In this document: positions 23,875-36,778 of the stretch, one piece after another | Layout: every line of letters starts with the position of its first letter | Position numbering within the stretch: position 1 is the stretch's first letter | Program-made: the position numbers and the translations under genes | Assembly (NCBI RefSeq): GCF_036373705.1 | Contig: NC_089858.1 | Location: 37,101,137 to 37,165,136, forward strand | Source: Amia ocellicauda | Lineage: Eukaryota > Chordata > Actinopteri > Amiiformes > Amiidae | Reading direction: 5' to 3' | Length of the DNA stretch: 64,000 nt | The notes under the pieces: model-generated | The model's input: the letters and a program-made list of their open reading frames with translations, nothing else | Told to the model about the DNA's origin: nothing | Database searches by the model: none

Positions 23875-26800
23875 TCATTTACAGTCGGGAGGGGCGTCCC
23901 GTCTGACGCGCTCGATGCACTCCACCACACGGCTGTGTGCACAACTGCCGTCCACCTCCTTCAGGAGCACCTGAGGGCAACAGAACACCGTCAGCACTAC
24001 CCCCATGTCATACAGGTGTCCCCAACCCTGGTCCTGTGGGAGCCCCTAACCTGCTGGTTTTTGTTCCAATCGAGCTGTCAATTACTTAATTGAACCTTAA
24101 TTGGGGCTCCCACAGGACCAGGGTTGAGAACCACTGGGTTAATACAACATTAGCATGAATAATAAATGGAATGAATTAATTAATAAATGACAACAATGAA
24201 GTTTAAATATAATTGGTTAATTTCTATCATCAGTAAGTGTTCTGGCTTGTAATGCAGGGGGAATGGCATCTTCAAGGCTGATAAACAAACCACATTCGCC
24301 TAGTGGCTGAACCAGATTACAATTACTGCATCTCATAATCAAACACTATGTTCTAAGTTGTAAGTTGTAAATACACCTCTACCCCAACATAATGCAGTCC
24401 TCGGGAGCCCAACAATCTTACCACATTACAGGTGAAACTGCGAGCATTTCTGGTATTCAATTAAGTAATTGAAAGCTTGGTTGTACCAAAACCAGCAGGG
24501 TAGGCTCCTCCATAGCCAGGGCTGGGAACCACTGCTATATGTAGATTTTGATGTAAAATTAACTGTTAACTATTAACTAGTTCAAAAACTATTTGGAGGT
24601 AGGAGGTCTGACTTACAGAAAAGGTTGTCAACTGTCAACTATATAACTTTAAGACTTGCAGACAAGACTTTTTTTATGCACAGAAGATCGGAACAAAAGT
24701 TTGAAAATGTGTAAATGCTCTCGGCTTTGTGTTTTTTGACTTTTGAAACCATTATTGCTTTACCATGTTATACTCAAATTAACATTATATTGGGGGTAGA
24801 GGTGTATAAGTCATGGATCTGCACAGTTGTGTTAACCGGAAGCACAGCAGTCCTCTCCGGCCTGCTCCTTACCGTCACTCGGCCCTGGCAGCAGTGGTCC
24901 AGCAGGGTGAGGCAGTGCGTGGCCCTCCGCAGCAGCTCCTCTTGCACCGCGGGGGCCGTGGGGCCGGGGTCTGCGCACACGTCACACAGCAGTCTCAGCA
25001 ATGCCTGCAGCAGCACGGACAGCCTGCTGCCCATCCTGCAGGGACACAGGGAAATTCAGTCACTCAAGAGACCCACTGAGAAAAAGCGTAAGAACCCCTC
25101 ACCGATTAAATGCCATCAATTCTCGCAGTACATTGCTGTCCATAATAACACAATTACAACCTGCTCACAATCTCGGTTAGAGTCCATTAGGAAGAGATGC
25201 TCGTCCCACACACTTTAGGAGCCTAGTGTACAGTCTATGTTGTAGGGCTGTCTTTGAAGGTTTGAACGCTCGAAGGTTCGTCATGTGACAATCACATTGA
25301 TTTTTTTCTTGTTAATGAAATTGACAACTGTAGAGCCAACGCACCCAATAAAGGGTTAATGGAGTAAAGGCGGTGCGGTGGGTAGGGGAGAGGGGGTAAA
25401 TGGTGAAGGGAGGCGGAAGAGCGAGTCAGTGTGTGTGTTCAGTCCCCGAGTCCTGTGTGTGCTGCACTAATAATACATAAACTGAGTTGCTGTTACACCC
25501 ACAGTGATGAGTTGGGTCTCCTCCGCAAGCATTACAATACTAAACCACACTTCAGATGTCCCTCATAGCCTATCTACATTAAAACATTAGATTTGTATAC
25601 TGCCCATTTCTAGATGGATATAAAAAAGTTAAAAAAACGTCATAAAAAGACCCTCAGTTGCCACTGTCCAGTCAGCGTTATTCTTATGTTTCTTTTTCCA
25701 TCATATTTACAGCAAAGTGTTGGTGTTGTGCAGTATAATGGAAACATAAAACAAAACAAATGTTTAGAAAAACATCTGCTGTTTGCAATGTTTTTCTAAA
25801 TGCACAGAAGACGCCCAAAAGCTTAATGTAAGCTGTGCAACTGAAAATTAGTATATCACAGAGAAACAAGCAAACTCCGGGATCGTTTAACTAACAAAAG
25901 TTAAAATGATGCGTTATTTATTAGGCTTAATAGGTCAATTCAACAGAACTGAAAGCAGCACACTTGAGATTATGCCGTGTTTAGTTTGTTGCAATCGACC
26001 CATCATTATTATTATTATTATTATTATTATATACCGAAAAATATATAATGTTGACACAAACTCTGAACTGAAGGGAGCCAACCTTGGGAGTTAACCCAGA
26101 TGTTAAGTTTACAGTGTTCTGGTGTCTTCAGTATTTACTACATTCAGTCTTTTTCAATGTGACTGAACACCGGGGTATATTCATCATGAGTTTCACACCG
26201 ATTTGCTACTTATTCTGTATTGAATAAAATACAAATGAAAGTTAACCTGAATAACCCTACATACAGTTTATTATAATGGGCTTTTACTGGAAGGTTAACA
26301 TGTAAACTGTGTGCTTAAAAATAAATAAAAACATGATTACTGTTTGAGATAACCCCCTACCCCTTGTAGTTTAAAATAATTTATTTTGTTTATATGGATT
26401 ACCTGTATAGCGCGAAAAAAAAAAAAAAATCTATGCACATTAGCACCAATGAAGCTTCTGTAATGTGTTCCAAATCTTCGAAGGTTAAAATGTACCCTTT
26501 GGGGCAGCACTACTATGTTGCAGTAGTATTATATGTCCTTACCTTGTCCAAGCCTGTTGAATGGTTTTCTCCAGAGCGTCCAGGACACACAGTCTGGCTT
26601 CTTCGTCTGGTCCATCATAAACCTCCAGGTATCCCACAATCACCCGCTCCAACCTCTTCAGGTGGCGCACCGTCACAACACCGAGTCTAGGAAACCAACA
26701 AAAAGACCACATCAGACCACAGCTGTTTTCCCACACACTGAGGATAATTACGGGGTTTATGAAGCACAGAACACTTCAGATTGGGTGCAGTTCATGGACA

Positions 26801-29724
26801 CAGTGCTTTAACTGAATCCTTTATGCCCTCTGTTCACTAATGACACTGACGTCTTCAAAACTAGATCTTTAAACCCACGCCTCAGGGAGCTTCCAATTTT
26901 CATTCCTCTGAGCTATTAAATAATAAATTGAAGTCATTACTTATTAAACGTAACTAATTTCAACTCTTTTCCTTGGTGTAATGCTGGTGAAGTTTTTAAG
27001 AGGCTTAAATACTGGATTTAGTAGGTTTGAGGCACAGTGGTGCATTACAAAAACAAAAACTGACAAAATAAAAAGTGATTAAATGAATGCAGAAAAAGAC
27101 AAGGTGTTAAACTAAAATATATACATGAAAATTCTTAGAAATGTCCCCCACCTTGCAATGAAGAGAGGTAGGTTTCTTGCATAAACCCTGCGCAGAGGGA
27201 TCTTGTGCTCCATTTCCATTTGTGTGAGGACCAGTCTCAGGACCACATCATACCGATTAGATTTTCGGGGGGCCGTCCTGTTTTCTGGGGGCTTTTCCAG
27301 CACTGAGAGCACGTCTAACAAGCAGGGCAGGACCACCTGAGATTTGTGAGATGGAAACAGAATCAGATTTAAAAAAATAAAGAACAGGAACCATGATTCT
27401 CTCTCTCTCTCAATTCAATTCAATTCAATTCAAGGGTGCTTTATTGGCATGACAAACAGTTTCGTAGTGTTGCCAAAGCAGTTGATATTATATACATACA
27501 TACATAGAAAAATAATAAAAGGTAAGAAAAAAAAAAAAAAATTGAAACAGTAACATTATAATTTATAAATAAAACCTTAATAGACATGTACATTTACTTT
27601 ATTTACAGTTATCAGGTTACAGCTGGTGCTCATGTATGTTTTCACAGTGAGCCCCTCAGGCTGTGGCAGGCGGCTACATACACTCACCTAAAGGATTATT
27701 AGGAACACCATACTAATACTGTGTTTGACCCCCTTTCGCCTTCAGAACTGCCTTCATTCTACGTGGCATTGATTCAACAAGGTGCTGAAAGCATTCTTTA
27801 GAAATGTTGGCCCATATTGATAGGATAGCGTCTTGCAGTTGATGGAGATTTGTGGGATGCACATCCAGGGCACGAAGCTCCCGTTCCACCACATCCCAAA
27901 GATGCTCTATTGGGTTGAGATCTGGTGACTGTGGGGGCCAGTTTAGTACAGTGAACTCATTGTCATGTTCAAGAAACCAATTTGAAATGATTCGACCTTT
28001 GTGACATGGTGCATTATCCTGCTGGAAGTAGCCATCAGAGGATGGGTACATGGTGGTCATAAAGGGATGGACATGGTCAGAAACAATGCTCAGGTAGGCC
28101 GTGGCATTTAAACGATGCCCAATTGGCACTAAGGGGCCTAAAGTGTGCCAAGAAAACATCCCCCACACCATTACACCACCACCACCAGCCTGCACAGTGG
28201 TAACAAGGCATGATGGATCCATGTTCTCATTCTGTTTATGCCAAATTCTGACTCTACCATCTGAATGTCTCAACAGAAATCGAGACTCATCAGACCAGGC
28301 AACATTTTTCCAGTCTTCAACTGTCCAATTTTGGTGAGCTTGTGCAAATTGTAGCCTCTTTTTCCTATTTGTAGTGGAAATGAGTGGTACCCGGTGGGGT
28401 CTTCTGCTGTTGTAGCCCATCCGCCTCAAGGTTGTACGTGTTGTGGCTTCACAAATGCTTTGCTGCATACCTCGGTTGTAACGAGTGGTTATTTCAGTCA
28501 AAGTTGCTCTTCTATCAGCTTGAATCAGTCGGCCCATTCTCCTCTGACCTCTAGCATCAACAAGGCATTTTCGCCCACAGGACTGCCGCATACTGGATGT
28601 TTTTCCCTTTTCACACCATTCTTTGTAAACCCTAGAAATGGTTGTGCGTGAAAATCCCAGTAACTGAGCAGATTGTGAAATACTCAGACCGGCCCGTCTG
28701 GCACCAACAACCATGCCACGCTCAAAATTGCTTAAATCACCTTTCTTTCCCATTCAGACATTCAGTTTGGAGTTCAGGAGATTGTCTTGACCAGGACCAC
28801 ACCCCTAAATGCATTGAAGCAACTGCCATGTGATTGGTTGGTTAGATAATTGCATTAATGAGAAATTGAACAGGTGTTCCTAATAATCCTTTAGGTGAGT
28901 GTATTGGGCGGCCAGGGGGGCTGTATGTCCCTCCCCCAGGAGGATAGCTATTTTTTTTTCATTTATCAATTCAGAGAATGATTTTGTAATATTTATGAAT
29001 TTATTAAAGATTGTGTCCCTTAATTTGGCATATTTATTGCAGTGGAGGAGGAAGTGCATCTCTGTCTCGACCTCTCCTGTCTCGCAGTGACCACAGTGCC
29101 GCTCCTCTTTGGGCAGCCAGCTCTGCCTGTGTCGGCCCGTCTCTATGGGCAGGCTGTGGTCACTGAGCCTGTACTTGGTCAGGATCCGTCTCTGCTCCGT
29201 ATCTCTGATAGTGAAGAGATACTCTGCCAGAGTGTATTCTCTGTTTAGGGCCCGATAGCAGTCCAGTTTACTTTGGGATTTGGTTTCATTGTTCCAATGT
29301 TCCAGATAGGAGGTTTTGGTTATCTTTATGATTTGGTTGACTCTAATTGGGGGCAGGTAAGCAGTGCTGACCTGAAGCTGGTCTCTGTTCGCAGTATTAG
29401 CGGGGGTCAGTGCCGTGAGCTTCAGGGCCAGCTGACTCAGGGGGCTCTTTTCAGGGCTGAGCTCTTGGGTTTGGAGGGCCTTGTACTGGAGTGAGTCTGA
29501 CTCACTTTTCTTCAGGTGCATCCAGAATTTCAGTGCTCTTATCTTTATATTAATGAGGGTTGGGAAGCGGCCTAATTCTGCCCTGCATGCATGTTTTGGT
29601 GTGTTCCTGTGCACCTGCAGTATGTTTTTATGGAGTTCAGCATGCAGGGTCTCTATTGGATGTTTGTCCCACCTAGTGTAGTCCTGTTGACTGAGTGGAC
29701 CCCATACTTCACTACCGTACAGTA

Positions 29725-29796
<72 letters not shown>

Positions 29797-31547
29797 TTTT
29801 GTACTGGTACATATTACTAGCTGAGTGGGCAGTGAACCACAGTGTGTCCCCTGCCTATGGCTTACCTGTATGAGCTGTGGCTCAGGTGTGTAGAGGTGGT
29901 TGAACAGGGCGTGGTACAGCACTTGGGCTCGGTTGTACTGGCGCAGATCGGCTGCAGGCTGAAACATTAGAAACATGTCACTTGCTAGCTGGGACTTTAA
30001 AACCCAGAGAAGAAATCTATCAAAAAATGAAAAGCAGCTCTGCACAATTGGCATTAGGTGAATATTCATTTCTGTTGAATGACCACGCCATCTTGGTTGG
30101 GAAAAACAGGTGAAATGGAGATCATATCGTCCAGGGTGTGCCACCAGCAGTCCTGCAGAGTTTGTAGGTCACCATGAAACGGACCGATCCAATTAGCTGG
30201 AGTATGGCTGACCACAAATATAAAACCTGGGAGAGTCAAGGAGACCTCTAGCTTTCTAAGCTCCTAATTCTGGGCCACCGAATGAATCATGCCAACCCTT
30301 AATAAAATACTTTACTCAAATTTGTAATCACTCTCAGGCCGTAAACACTAAAAACAGAAGACAGATCTCCAGAACAAGAACAGAGGACTGGGAAGCCCTG
30401 TTTTAATGGAATCTCAAAAAGTCTGAGAGGAGAAGGGGCAGCTCACCACAGTGTGGATGATATGACGCAGACAGTGCACCCCGAGGACCTTATTTTCAGT
30501 GCGGTAGTCATCCGAGATGAGCAGAGAGGGGGGGAAAACGCAGTCCAAGAACTCCACCAGCCAGGGCCGGCCCACCTGGGTGAGCGTCCAGGAGAAGACG
30601 TGCTTTGTGGCCTCGTTTCGCTTCCAGCGCTCCCTGACATGAAACAAAAGAAAAGCCGGGTAACCCAGAGCCCAGAGAAAACCAACAGGCCGACATCTAG
30701 CTCCTCTAAAACGCTTGTCTCTTCAATTCATTTATTTTTTGAGTAACCCTAAAGAGCAGGGTGGGACAATTTGGTTATGAACCCTAAAACAACAAACAAC
30801 AAAAAACAACTTAGAACTTAAACATAAGTGAGAAATGTCTGCCAACAGCTGCACTACCACATTACCATCACATCTAGCAGCAGTTCATGCGAGGTCTTAC
30901 TTTTTCAAATCAGGTTTCAATATTTCCAGGACTGGCCCTAAAATCCCGACGTCGGTGCCTCCATCTTGCCCACACAGCAGCTCCGTGGCAGACGTGCACC
31001 CCGCAGCCCGGATCATGCAGTTTAAAAGCTCTGCAGCCTCTTGCTTCGACTGTGAGCTCGTCCACGGCCAGTCTTGTGAATGGGTCAGCGCAAACACAAA
31101 CAGAAGGGGCGTCACTTTGTGGGCCAGAGCTCTCACAGGAGCGGCTGCCCTGTCGCAGGGCACGAAACCCTTATCCGCCTCGAGCCGCCTCAGCAGGGAG
31201 AGGAAGACTCGGTTGACGAGGCACATCTTCTCTGGGATCCCTGCGTACGAGCCGGGGGGCAGTTCTCCACTGTCCGTGTCGCAGAGCGGGAGAGCTGCGT
31301 AGTGGATGAGGGTGCTGGTGAAGTCGAGGTATAGCGCCCTTATATTGGTATCCTGGTTGGCACAGCAGTCAGAGAACAGCCAGTGACAGTCTCCCGTTTC
31401 GAGCAGGTGCTGTGTGCTCTGTAAGATGGCCTCCTTGGTTTGCGGGCAGCTCTCCACTTGGAATAAGTCCTGGATCTGGGAGAGGACCTTCACCACAGAC
31501 AGGGAGGGGGCTTCCCCAGGGCTGCACAGAATGCCAGTCAGATCCAT
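23875..31547 (-). CDS. TTI2: TTI2, TELO2-interacting protein 2 (TTT complex)
   Basis: Seven coding exons, in transcription order: 31547-30901, 30633-30447, 29958-29866, 27336-27152, 26686-26543, 25035-24873, 23970-23875. They total 1515 nt and join in frame to give 504 aa (human about 508). The protein is alpha-helical and HEAT-like. Signature segments are KHVFSWTLTQVGRPWL, SDDYRTENKVLGVHCL, QYNRAQVLYHALFNHLYTPE, LRRVYARNLP and VRHLKRLERVIVGYLEVYDG, all matching vertebrate TTI2. With TELO2 and TTI1 it forms the TTT co-chaperone that stabilises PIKK kinases such as ATM, ATR, mTOR and SMG1. The start is the ATG at 31547-31545, just after a probable acceptor at 31561; the N-terminal third is the least conserved part. 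Intron 3 holds a LINE and a DD36E transposon. Confidence 0.97.
24016..24137. repeat. foldback dispersed repeat (MITE-like)
   Basis: 'aaccctggtcctgtgggagc' at the left is mirrored by 'gctcccacaggaccagggtt' at the right, around 'caattacttaattgaacctt'. It is the best preserved of several related copies in the window (for example 24382-24540 and 2283-2545). No coding capacity; superfamily not determined. Confidence 0.65.
24382..24540. repeat. diverged foldback dispersed repeat
   Basis: 'gcagtcctcgggagccc' and 'agccagggctgggaaccactg' bracket 'ttaagtaattgaaagc', matching the layout of the copy at 24016-24137 but with more changes. Confidence 0.5.
27681..28901 (-). mobile_element. Tc1/mariner transposon, DD36E type, apparently intact
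   Basis: A 1221-bp element with TA on both sides (27679-27680, 28902-28903) and short, near-perfect inverted ends starting CACTCACCTAAAGGATTATT. It holds a single uninterrupted transposase gene on the minus strand. The short ends and the DD36E spacing separate it from the two DD34E elements in this window. It looks young: ends, target site and frame are all preserved. Confidence 0.93.
27713..28753 (-). CDS. Tc1/mariner transposase, DD36E (full length)
   Basis: 346 aa from ATG 28753-28751 to a stop just inside the element's end. The N-terminus MGKKGDLSNFERGMVVGARR starts a paired-like helix-turn-helix (SISQSAQLLGFSRTTISRVY) with a second one following (RQCGRK region, RRATLTEITTRYN). The catalytic core shows AWSDESRF (first Asp), GGGGVMVWGMFS, GYFQQDNAPCHK (second Asp) and [12 protein letters not shown] (Glu). 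I count 36 residues between the second Asp and Glu. That spacing matches the DD36E lineage described in animals as Incomer; assignment rests on this count plus the short ends. All triad residues are present, so the protein could be active. Confidence 0.93.
   Translation of the reverse strand: MGKKGDLSNFERGMVVGARRAGLSISQSAQLLGFSRTTISRVYKEWCEKGKTSSMRQSCGRKCLVDARGQRRMGRLIQADRRATLTEITTRYNRGMQQSICEATTRTTLRRMGYNSRRPHRVPLISTTNRKKRLQFAQAHQNWTVEDWKNVAWSDESRFLLRHSDGRVRIWHKQNENMDPSCLVTTVQAGGGGVMVWGMFSWHTLGPLVPIGHRLNATAYLSIVSDHVHPFMTTMYPSSDGYFQQDNAPCHKGRIISNWFLEHDNEFTVLNWPPQSPDLNPIEHLWDVVERELRALDVHPTNLHQLQDAILSIWANISKECFQHLVESMPRRMKAVLKAKGGQTQY
29727..29792. repeat. (CT)n(TA)n compound microsatellite
   Basis: A pure CT run to 29761 followed by TA repeats, at the 5' truncation point of the LINE and 74 bases from TTI2 exon 3. 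Confidence 0.9.
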
Positions 31548-31885
31548 GATTGAAGAAACTGCTGCAGCCCATACAGAGAAGAAGGGGAAAAAAATGAGGA
31601 TATTATTTCAGGACAGAGGGGAAAACACAGCACTGCAAGGAATTATGGGTATGAAATAAATGTCATGCACATCCTAAAGTTCTCTCCAAACAGCTGCATT
31701 TTTACCAGTACCATTAGCATTAACTTGCAATGCTTTTACAGGATGTTTACTACCCTCCTGGTACTTGTTTAACTGGAAGTTTATAGATTTTAAACAAAAA
31801 TCTGTGGGTGTAGAAATACAGTTTCCCCCCAATTTCCTTACATTGAATAAAGAATTGCATTGTCCTCCATACACAGTGAATATTG

Positions 31886-31939
<54 letters not shown>
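31886..31939. repeat. (TA)n microsatellite in TTI2 5' intron
   Basis: Uninterrupted TA dinucleotides, about 54 bases. Confidence 0.9.
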
Positions 31940-31942
<3 letters not shown>

Positions 31943-32598
31943 TATGTTAAATATGGATAGATTAAACTGTTCAGCTTGGGAAGCTGACAAACTATTCAAT
32001 AAAATGTATGCATGTTATTATTAGCATTAAATTATCAATAATTTGATATTTTATATGTTTCCCAGTGTTGTTCATAGATATGAGCTTATATTGTATTGGA
32101 AGCTAAATGGCCTTGACTTTCAAACGTGCTGTGGTGCATTTCCTTCTGTGACATAAGGAATTATAATTAAAAAAAAAAAATTGTTGGAGCCTATTTGCAT
32201 TGTCGGATTAGTTGAGATGTATAAGGAACACACTTATCAGTTCAGTTTGTGATTGCAATAGAGATTACATTATTTATAATCGCACATATCTGTCTATCGT
32301 TTCTATACATGTAATTACCGGAACTGCTGATAATTCTGCGTAAAAAATGACCAATTTGTAACTACGAGACCATTATATCGCCTAGCTTTATATTTCTGAA
32401 CTAATCCAGACTGAATATATAAACCAACGCTGGACAACACAGACGTGCAAATAAAGACGCTAAATTCAATGTTCGTGGCGGCAACTGAGTGATAATTATA
32501 AAAAGGACAATTTAAACAAAATGACGAACGGTTACACACAGCGAAGGGTTAATTGTAGTCGACATCTGCACTTACACGGTTTCTAAATAAGTAGTTAC

Positions 32599-32700
32599 CT
32601 GTGTTGCTTGGCTGGTTGTATTTGATGGCTGTAACTGACCAGATTACATGTTTGGTTTCCCTCTCCAGCCACAGCACAAAACACGCCTTTGCCGGCGCAA
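32599..32700 (-). promoter_or_regulatory. TTI2: TTI2 5' UTR exon and promoter region
   Basis: On the minus strand a donor follows base 32599 (aacacag then gtaacta). It would splice to the acceptor before 31561, 14 bases upstream of the start codon. The DNA at 32680-32735 is locally GC-rich with 'ttgcgccggcaaa' and 'ggcgcaggcgg', the latter NRF1-like, as in a housekeeping promoter. The transcription start is inferred. Confidence 0.45.
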
Positions 32701-33169
32701 CACCAAAATAGTTCCGCCTGCGCCGAGAAACAAAGAGCGCCTTCAAACAGACCCTGTGCTTTTCAGTAATGCACTTTTACTGTTACTAACTATTCGGTTA
32801 CATATTTACAAACCACATGAGAGGGAAGTATAAACCTTGATGAACACTTAGCTAACTATATGGCGAAATATAATATACATAATTAAAATATGGATACTTA
32901 ACAAACATATATCCCTTGATGCATATTGCTTCTGCACTGGAAGTCCAGGAGCCATTGCTTGTATGGATACATACTCTTATCAATACACTAAAATAAATAA
33001 ATACATTTAGAAGGTGAAGGTTCTACATCAATGTAAGCATAGTCAAAATTATAAGATACTAAGCTGTAATATTATTATATTAGTACAATATTTTCTTTTC
33101 AGACTACTTGTAATTTAGTCTTGCATTCTCCTGTAAGATTGCACTTACACAACGTTTTGTCATACTCTT

Positions 33170-33430
33170 GCATTTGCATTACTAGCACTTGTATTGTTTA
33201 TTTTGATTAACATTGACTTAACATTTTGTCTGCACTTACCAGGTTATACAATCTAGTATGTAAGACCTTATATATTGCTTATTGTATCTCGTATACACTT
33301 GTGTAAACTGTGAATTTGTAAAATGTATTATGCCTTGAATTGCACTGTATTATTGCACTTTTGTATTGCTCTTATATTTTGGAAATCGCCCCGGACAAGG
33401 ACGTCTCCTAAGAAGTAAATAATAATACAC

Positions 33431-33475
<45 letters not shown>
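33170..33475 (+). repeat. L2-like LINE 3' tail with (AAT)n
   Basis: 'tgccttgaattgcactgtat', 'attgcacttttgtattgctc' and 'ggaaatcgccccggacaagg' followed by an (ATA)n run from 33431. It is the same tail as 10342-10510 and 19680-19925. Confidence 0.65.
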
Positions 33476-36132
33476 TAAGATAACCACATGTATTTGAAAC
33501 ATTTCATTACGTTTATTTGTATGGTTCATAAGTTTTTTTGTATACATTTAGTTTCATAAGCACCTTGTTTTGCAGATATAGGGGGAGAGATACATTATAG
33601 AGTTCAGCCTCAGAGGGGCCTAAGTTGTATTTTGGGACAGATGTTGTGTTATCAAATGTAAGCTCTTGGTGAGATCTAGCTTAAGACAAAAGTAGAAATC
33701 TGAAGTAACTACACAATAAAGAGTAAAAAAAAAAACACCATAAAACACACAGTTAGTTAATCAAAGTTCTGTGTTTGCCTTCCTGTGAAAGTATGAAAAT
33801 GTCACACACCCCTCTGGTTCTCAGCCATTATGATTGAAACCCAGTGTAGCAATGCTTCAAACACACGAGGGCGCCAAGAGCTAGAGAAATAAGACAGGCC
33901 AATGAAAATGCAGGGCGTATGGTAATGTCTTCCCTGTTTGATCTGCTTAACATCCCTCTTTGCAAAATGGTGAATTGCAATTCACAAGGAAATCACAAAA
34001 TAAATGGCCGATTTTTTTTCTTCTTCTCATATTGTGAGGTTTAAAGTGCTTTTCATTGTTCAGCCCTTATTGCATTTCAGCCCATCATTGTCAACATCTC
34101 AATTTCCTGTGCTGTTTGAAAAGATACCCCTTTTCCATCACAATGGGACATTATAATGGCTTTCGGGAAGATTGTACAATTCTAAATAATAATAGTAATG
34201 ATAATACAAAAATATATATCCCTGTCCTTTTATTTAAATGTCACAGCTTGGAAGTAAAAGCTCCTAAAAAAAAAACCTTTTGATTTGTATAGACAATTTT
34301 TTCCTGACCCCAGGGGCAGAAAGAGAATATTTTCATCCATTTACTTTAATGTATTCTGTCTAGAATTCAGTATGCATTAAAGTCTCCATCACAGGCTTTT
34401 CTTTGCCTTAATTTTAAAAGAATTTATAGGATGCAGAGAAATGCCAAATCAAAAAATCTACAAGTTACAAAGAGCCACACAAGCCGAGATGAACAAACAC
34501 TTATTGGAACTGCGGTAAAGAGAGACTGACAAATCATTAAAGTCTACACAGTCCTTTAATATATCAAAGAGAGAGGTATGTGTCTTTGTGTGTGTATGCA
34601 AATATATGTGATTCCGCAGGCAAACAGTCAGAGGTGTTGCTCTATAATGTCAAGATGACTTATTATTGTTATTATGTTACTATTATTAATTATAATGTGA
34701 TTTTTTTTCTGTTCTAAATTAAACACATGCAGTAGACACACAGTGGCATCAATAAGTTCTTTTAAACCAATTTTTTTGCAGATCCCTCCAGGAGGAGACC
34801 AATAATTTGGTTTGCAGGACCGAGCGTGGCAACGGTGACAGCTGGTGTGCTGTATGCTATCAAAGCCTCGAGAAGTCTCCTTTGTCATCTAATAATCATC
34901 CTTATCAGGCCTGATCTGTACACTCTGTGCTGCCTGCAGTCCAATAAGCCGCATTTCCTCCAGGCCTTGGGTTAGTACCATGACCTGTAACATCATTAAA
35001 CACGACATGCCTCTTTGCGAAACGGCGAGGACGTCCACAGACCCCCACTGCGATGACCAGAGAGGACACAGCCCCTTCAAACTCCACAGACAGCTCAGAG
35101 GGCCTGCTGTCTTTGCGTTGATTGTAACTGCTATCACGTCTCATGTAAGCGTGTGTCGTCTGATGATCTTGCCACCTCTGCTTAGTGTAGAAACAACACT
35201 GAAACGTCTCATTCGGTGAAGAGAATATATTCTGCAAGTGGATTGTATAAATACATAGCAATCTTTGAGCCAATCCTGAACAAATACATTCTGAAAATAT
35301 TCTATGTATTTATGTATCCATGCATCTTTTATATGAATGTGATTGGCCATTATGCATTATGCATTGTTTCTGAATAAACAGAAAAAAACAAAAAAAACAA
35401 AAAATAACATACACATAAGAAGTGTATTTCCTTTTGTCCGGCTGAAAATCCCTTTGTAATGTTTTCAGTACACATTTGAAACCGTAGTGTACAGTAGTTG
35501 GATTTAGGGTCCAAATTACTTGATTTTGAAAAGTACAAATGGAAATACAGATGTAGCTTTACAATAGTTATGCCACAAATAATGCTTTTCTGGTTTGTTA
35601 GTGCAATTTTGCAAAAGAGCTTGCAGAACCCAAAACCTACAAGATCAGCCATGGAAATATAACTTTATTCTCCTGTTTTATTTCTGAAAAATCCCTGTAA
35701 TTTTCCCTCCCTCAGCCATGGCAGCTCAACAGCTTCAATTTATGGGGACTTTAATATAGATTCATTTGTTTTTTGAGCCTACTGGGACTTTTTTTCAGTT
35801 TTTTAGATCAAACATATACAGCTTAAGAAGGGTCGAAGGTGATATCATTGACACAGATGGCTTATTTACAAGCTGCACAATTGCCCGGCAGAGAAACTAA
35901 TTCTACAGCCAGGGCAGCGAGAGCTACTTAAAACGAGGCTGTTTACAAGATAATTGAATAAGATGTCGACGGTCGGCTCCGGAGGCTAGGTTTTCTCCTG
36001 TTCCAGATGCTTCTTTGTTATTTATGGGACCTGGAAATTGGAAGTATTGGAGCACCGTGCGCCACTGATGCAAATCTCTCCCTCTGTCTCCTTACCTCTC
36101 CCTCTCTCTTTTTTCTCCCTTTGATAACCACC

Positions 36133-36163
<31 letters not shown>

Positions 36164-36709
36164 CCCAGCTTTAAAATATGACTAAAGCTCCAGTGAAGGA
36201 AGGAAATTAAAAAGCCTCAGCAAACAAAGATAGGCCCATTTTATTTGAAGATAAAAACTTGTCTGCACAGGCAAGCTGAGGCAACTGAGCGCTCGTTGGA
36301 AAGGATATTGGATTTTATAGCATCCGAGCCGAGTTTTGAAGCAGCAGCATTGGGAAAGGTTATGCTCAGCTCAACGAGTAGAGATACACATCGTAACAGT
36401 TTGTGAGGACTTCCCATAGATCTGTGCGATAAGACATCTGTTGGGCAAGTGTCAGTATTGGATGCAGGACGCCGCCTGGGCTGAGATGAAATGTAAGTTC
36501 TTGTTTTATCGATCAAATGAATCCTTTTAGTTCACAAAGTTACTTCTCGGCAACGCAGACCGCAGAGTAGCTAAGCCACAACAAGGGGGACGGAGAACAA
36601 TTCTTTAATTGGTTATTTCCACAAATGTACATACTCAATATGTAAACATACACATTTATATATACTTTATTTGTAAACATATAAAAAAAAACTGCTGGAA
36701 ACAGCCGTA

Positions 36710-36778
<69 letters not shown>

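Larger units (their letters stand above)
27410..29755 (-). mobile_element. non-LTR retrotransposon (LINE), 5'-truncated and split
   Basis: The minus strand encodes a LINE C-terminal region from about 29730 to 28904: LLYGSEVWGPLS, LHAELHKNILQVHRNTP, LSQLALKLTAL and a Cys/His knuckle CGHCETGEVETEMHFLLHC. The frame then runs into the DD36E transposon (27681-28901). Beyond that the 3' end resumes at 27680 and finishes near 27411 in 'gaattgaattgaattgag' pentamers after 'gtcatgccaataaagcaccc'. This LINE type differs from the L2-like tails elsewhere; I do not assign a clade. It lies in sense orientation within TTI2 intron 3. Confidence 0.8.
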
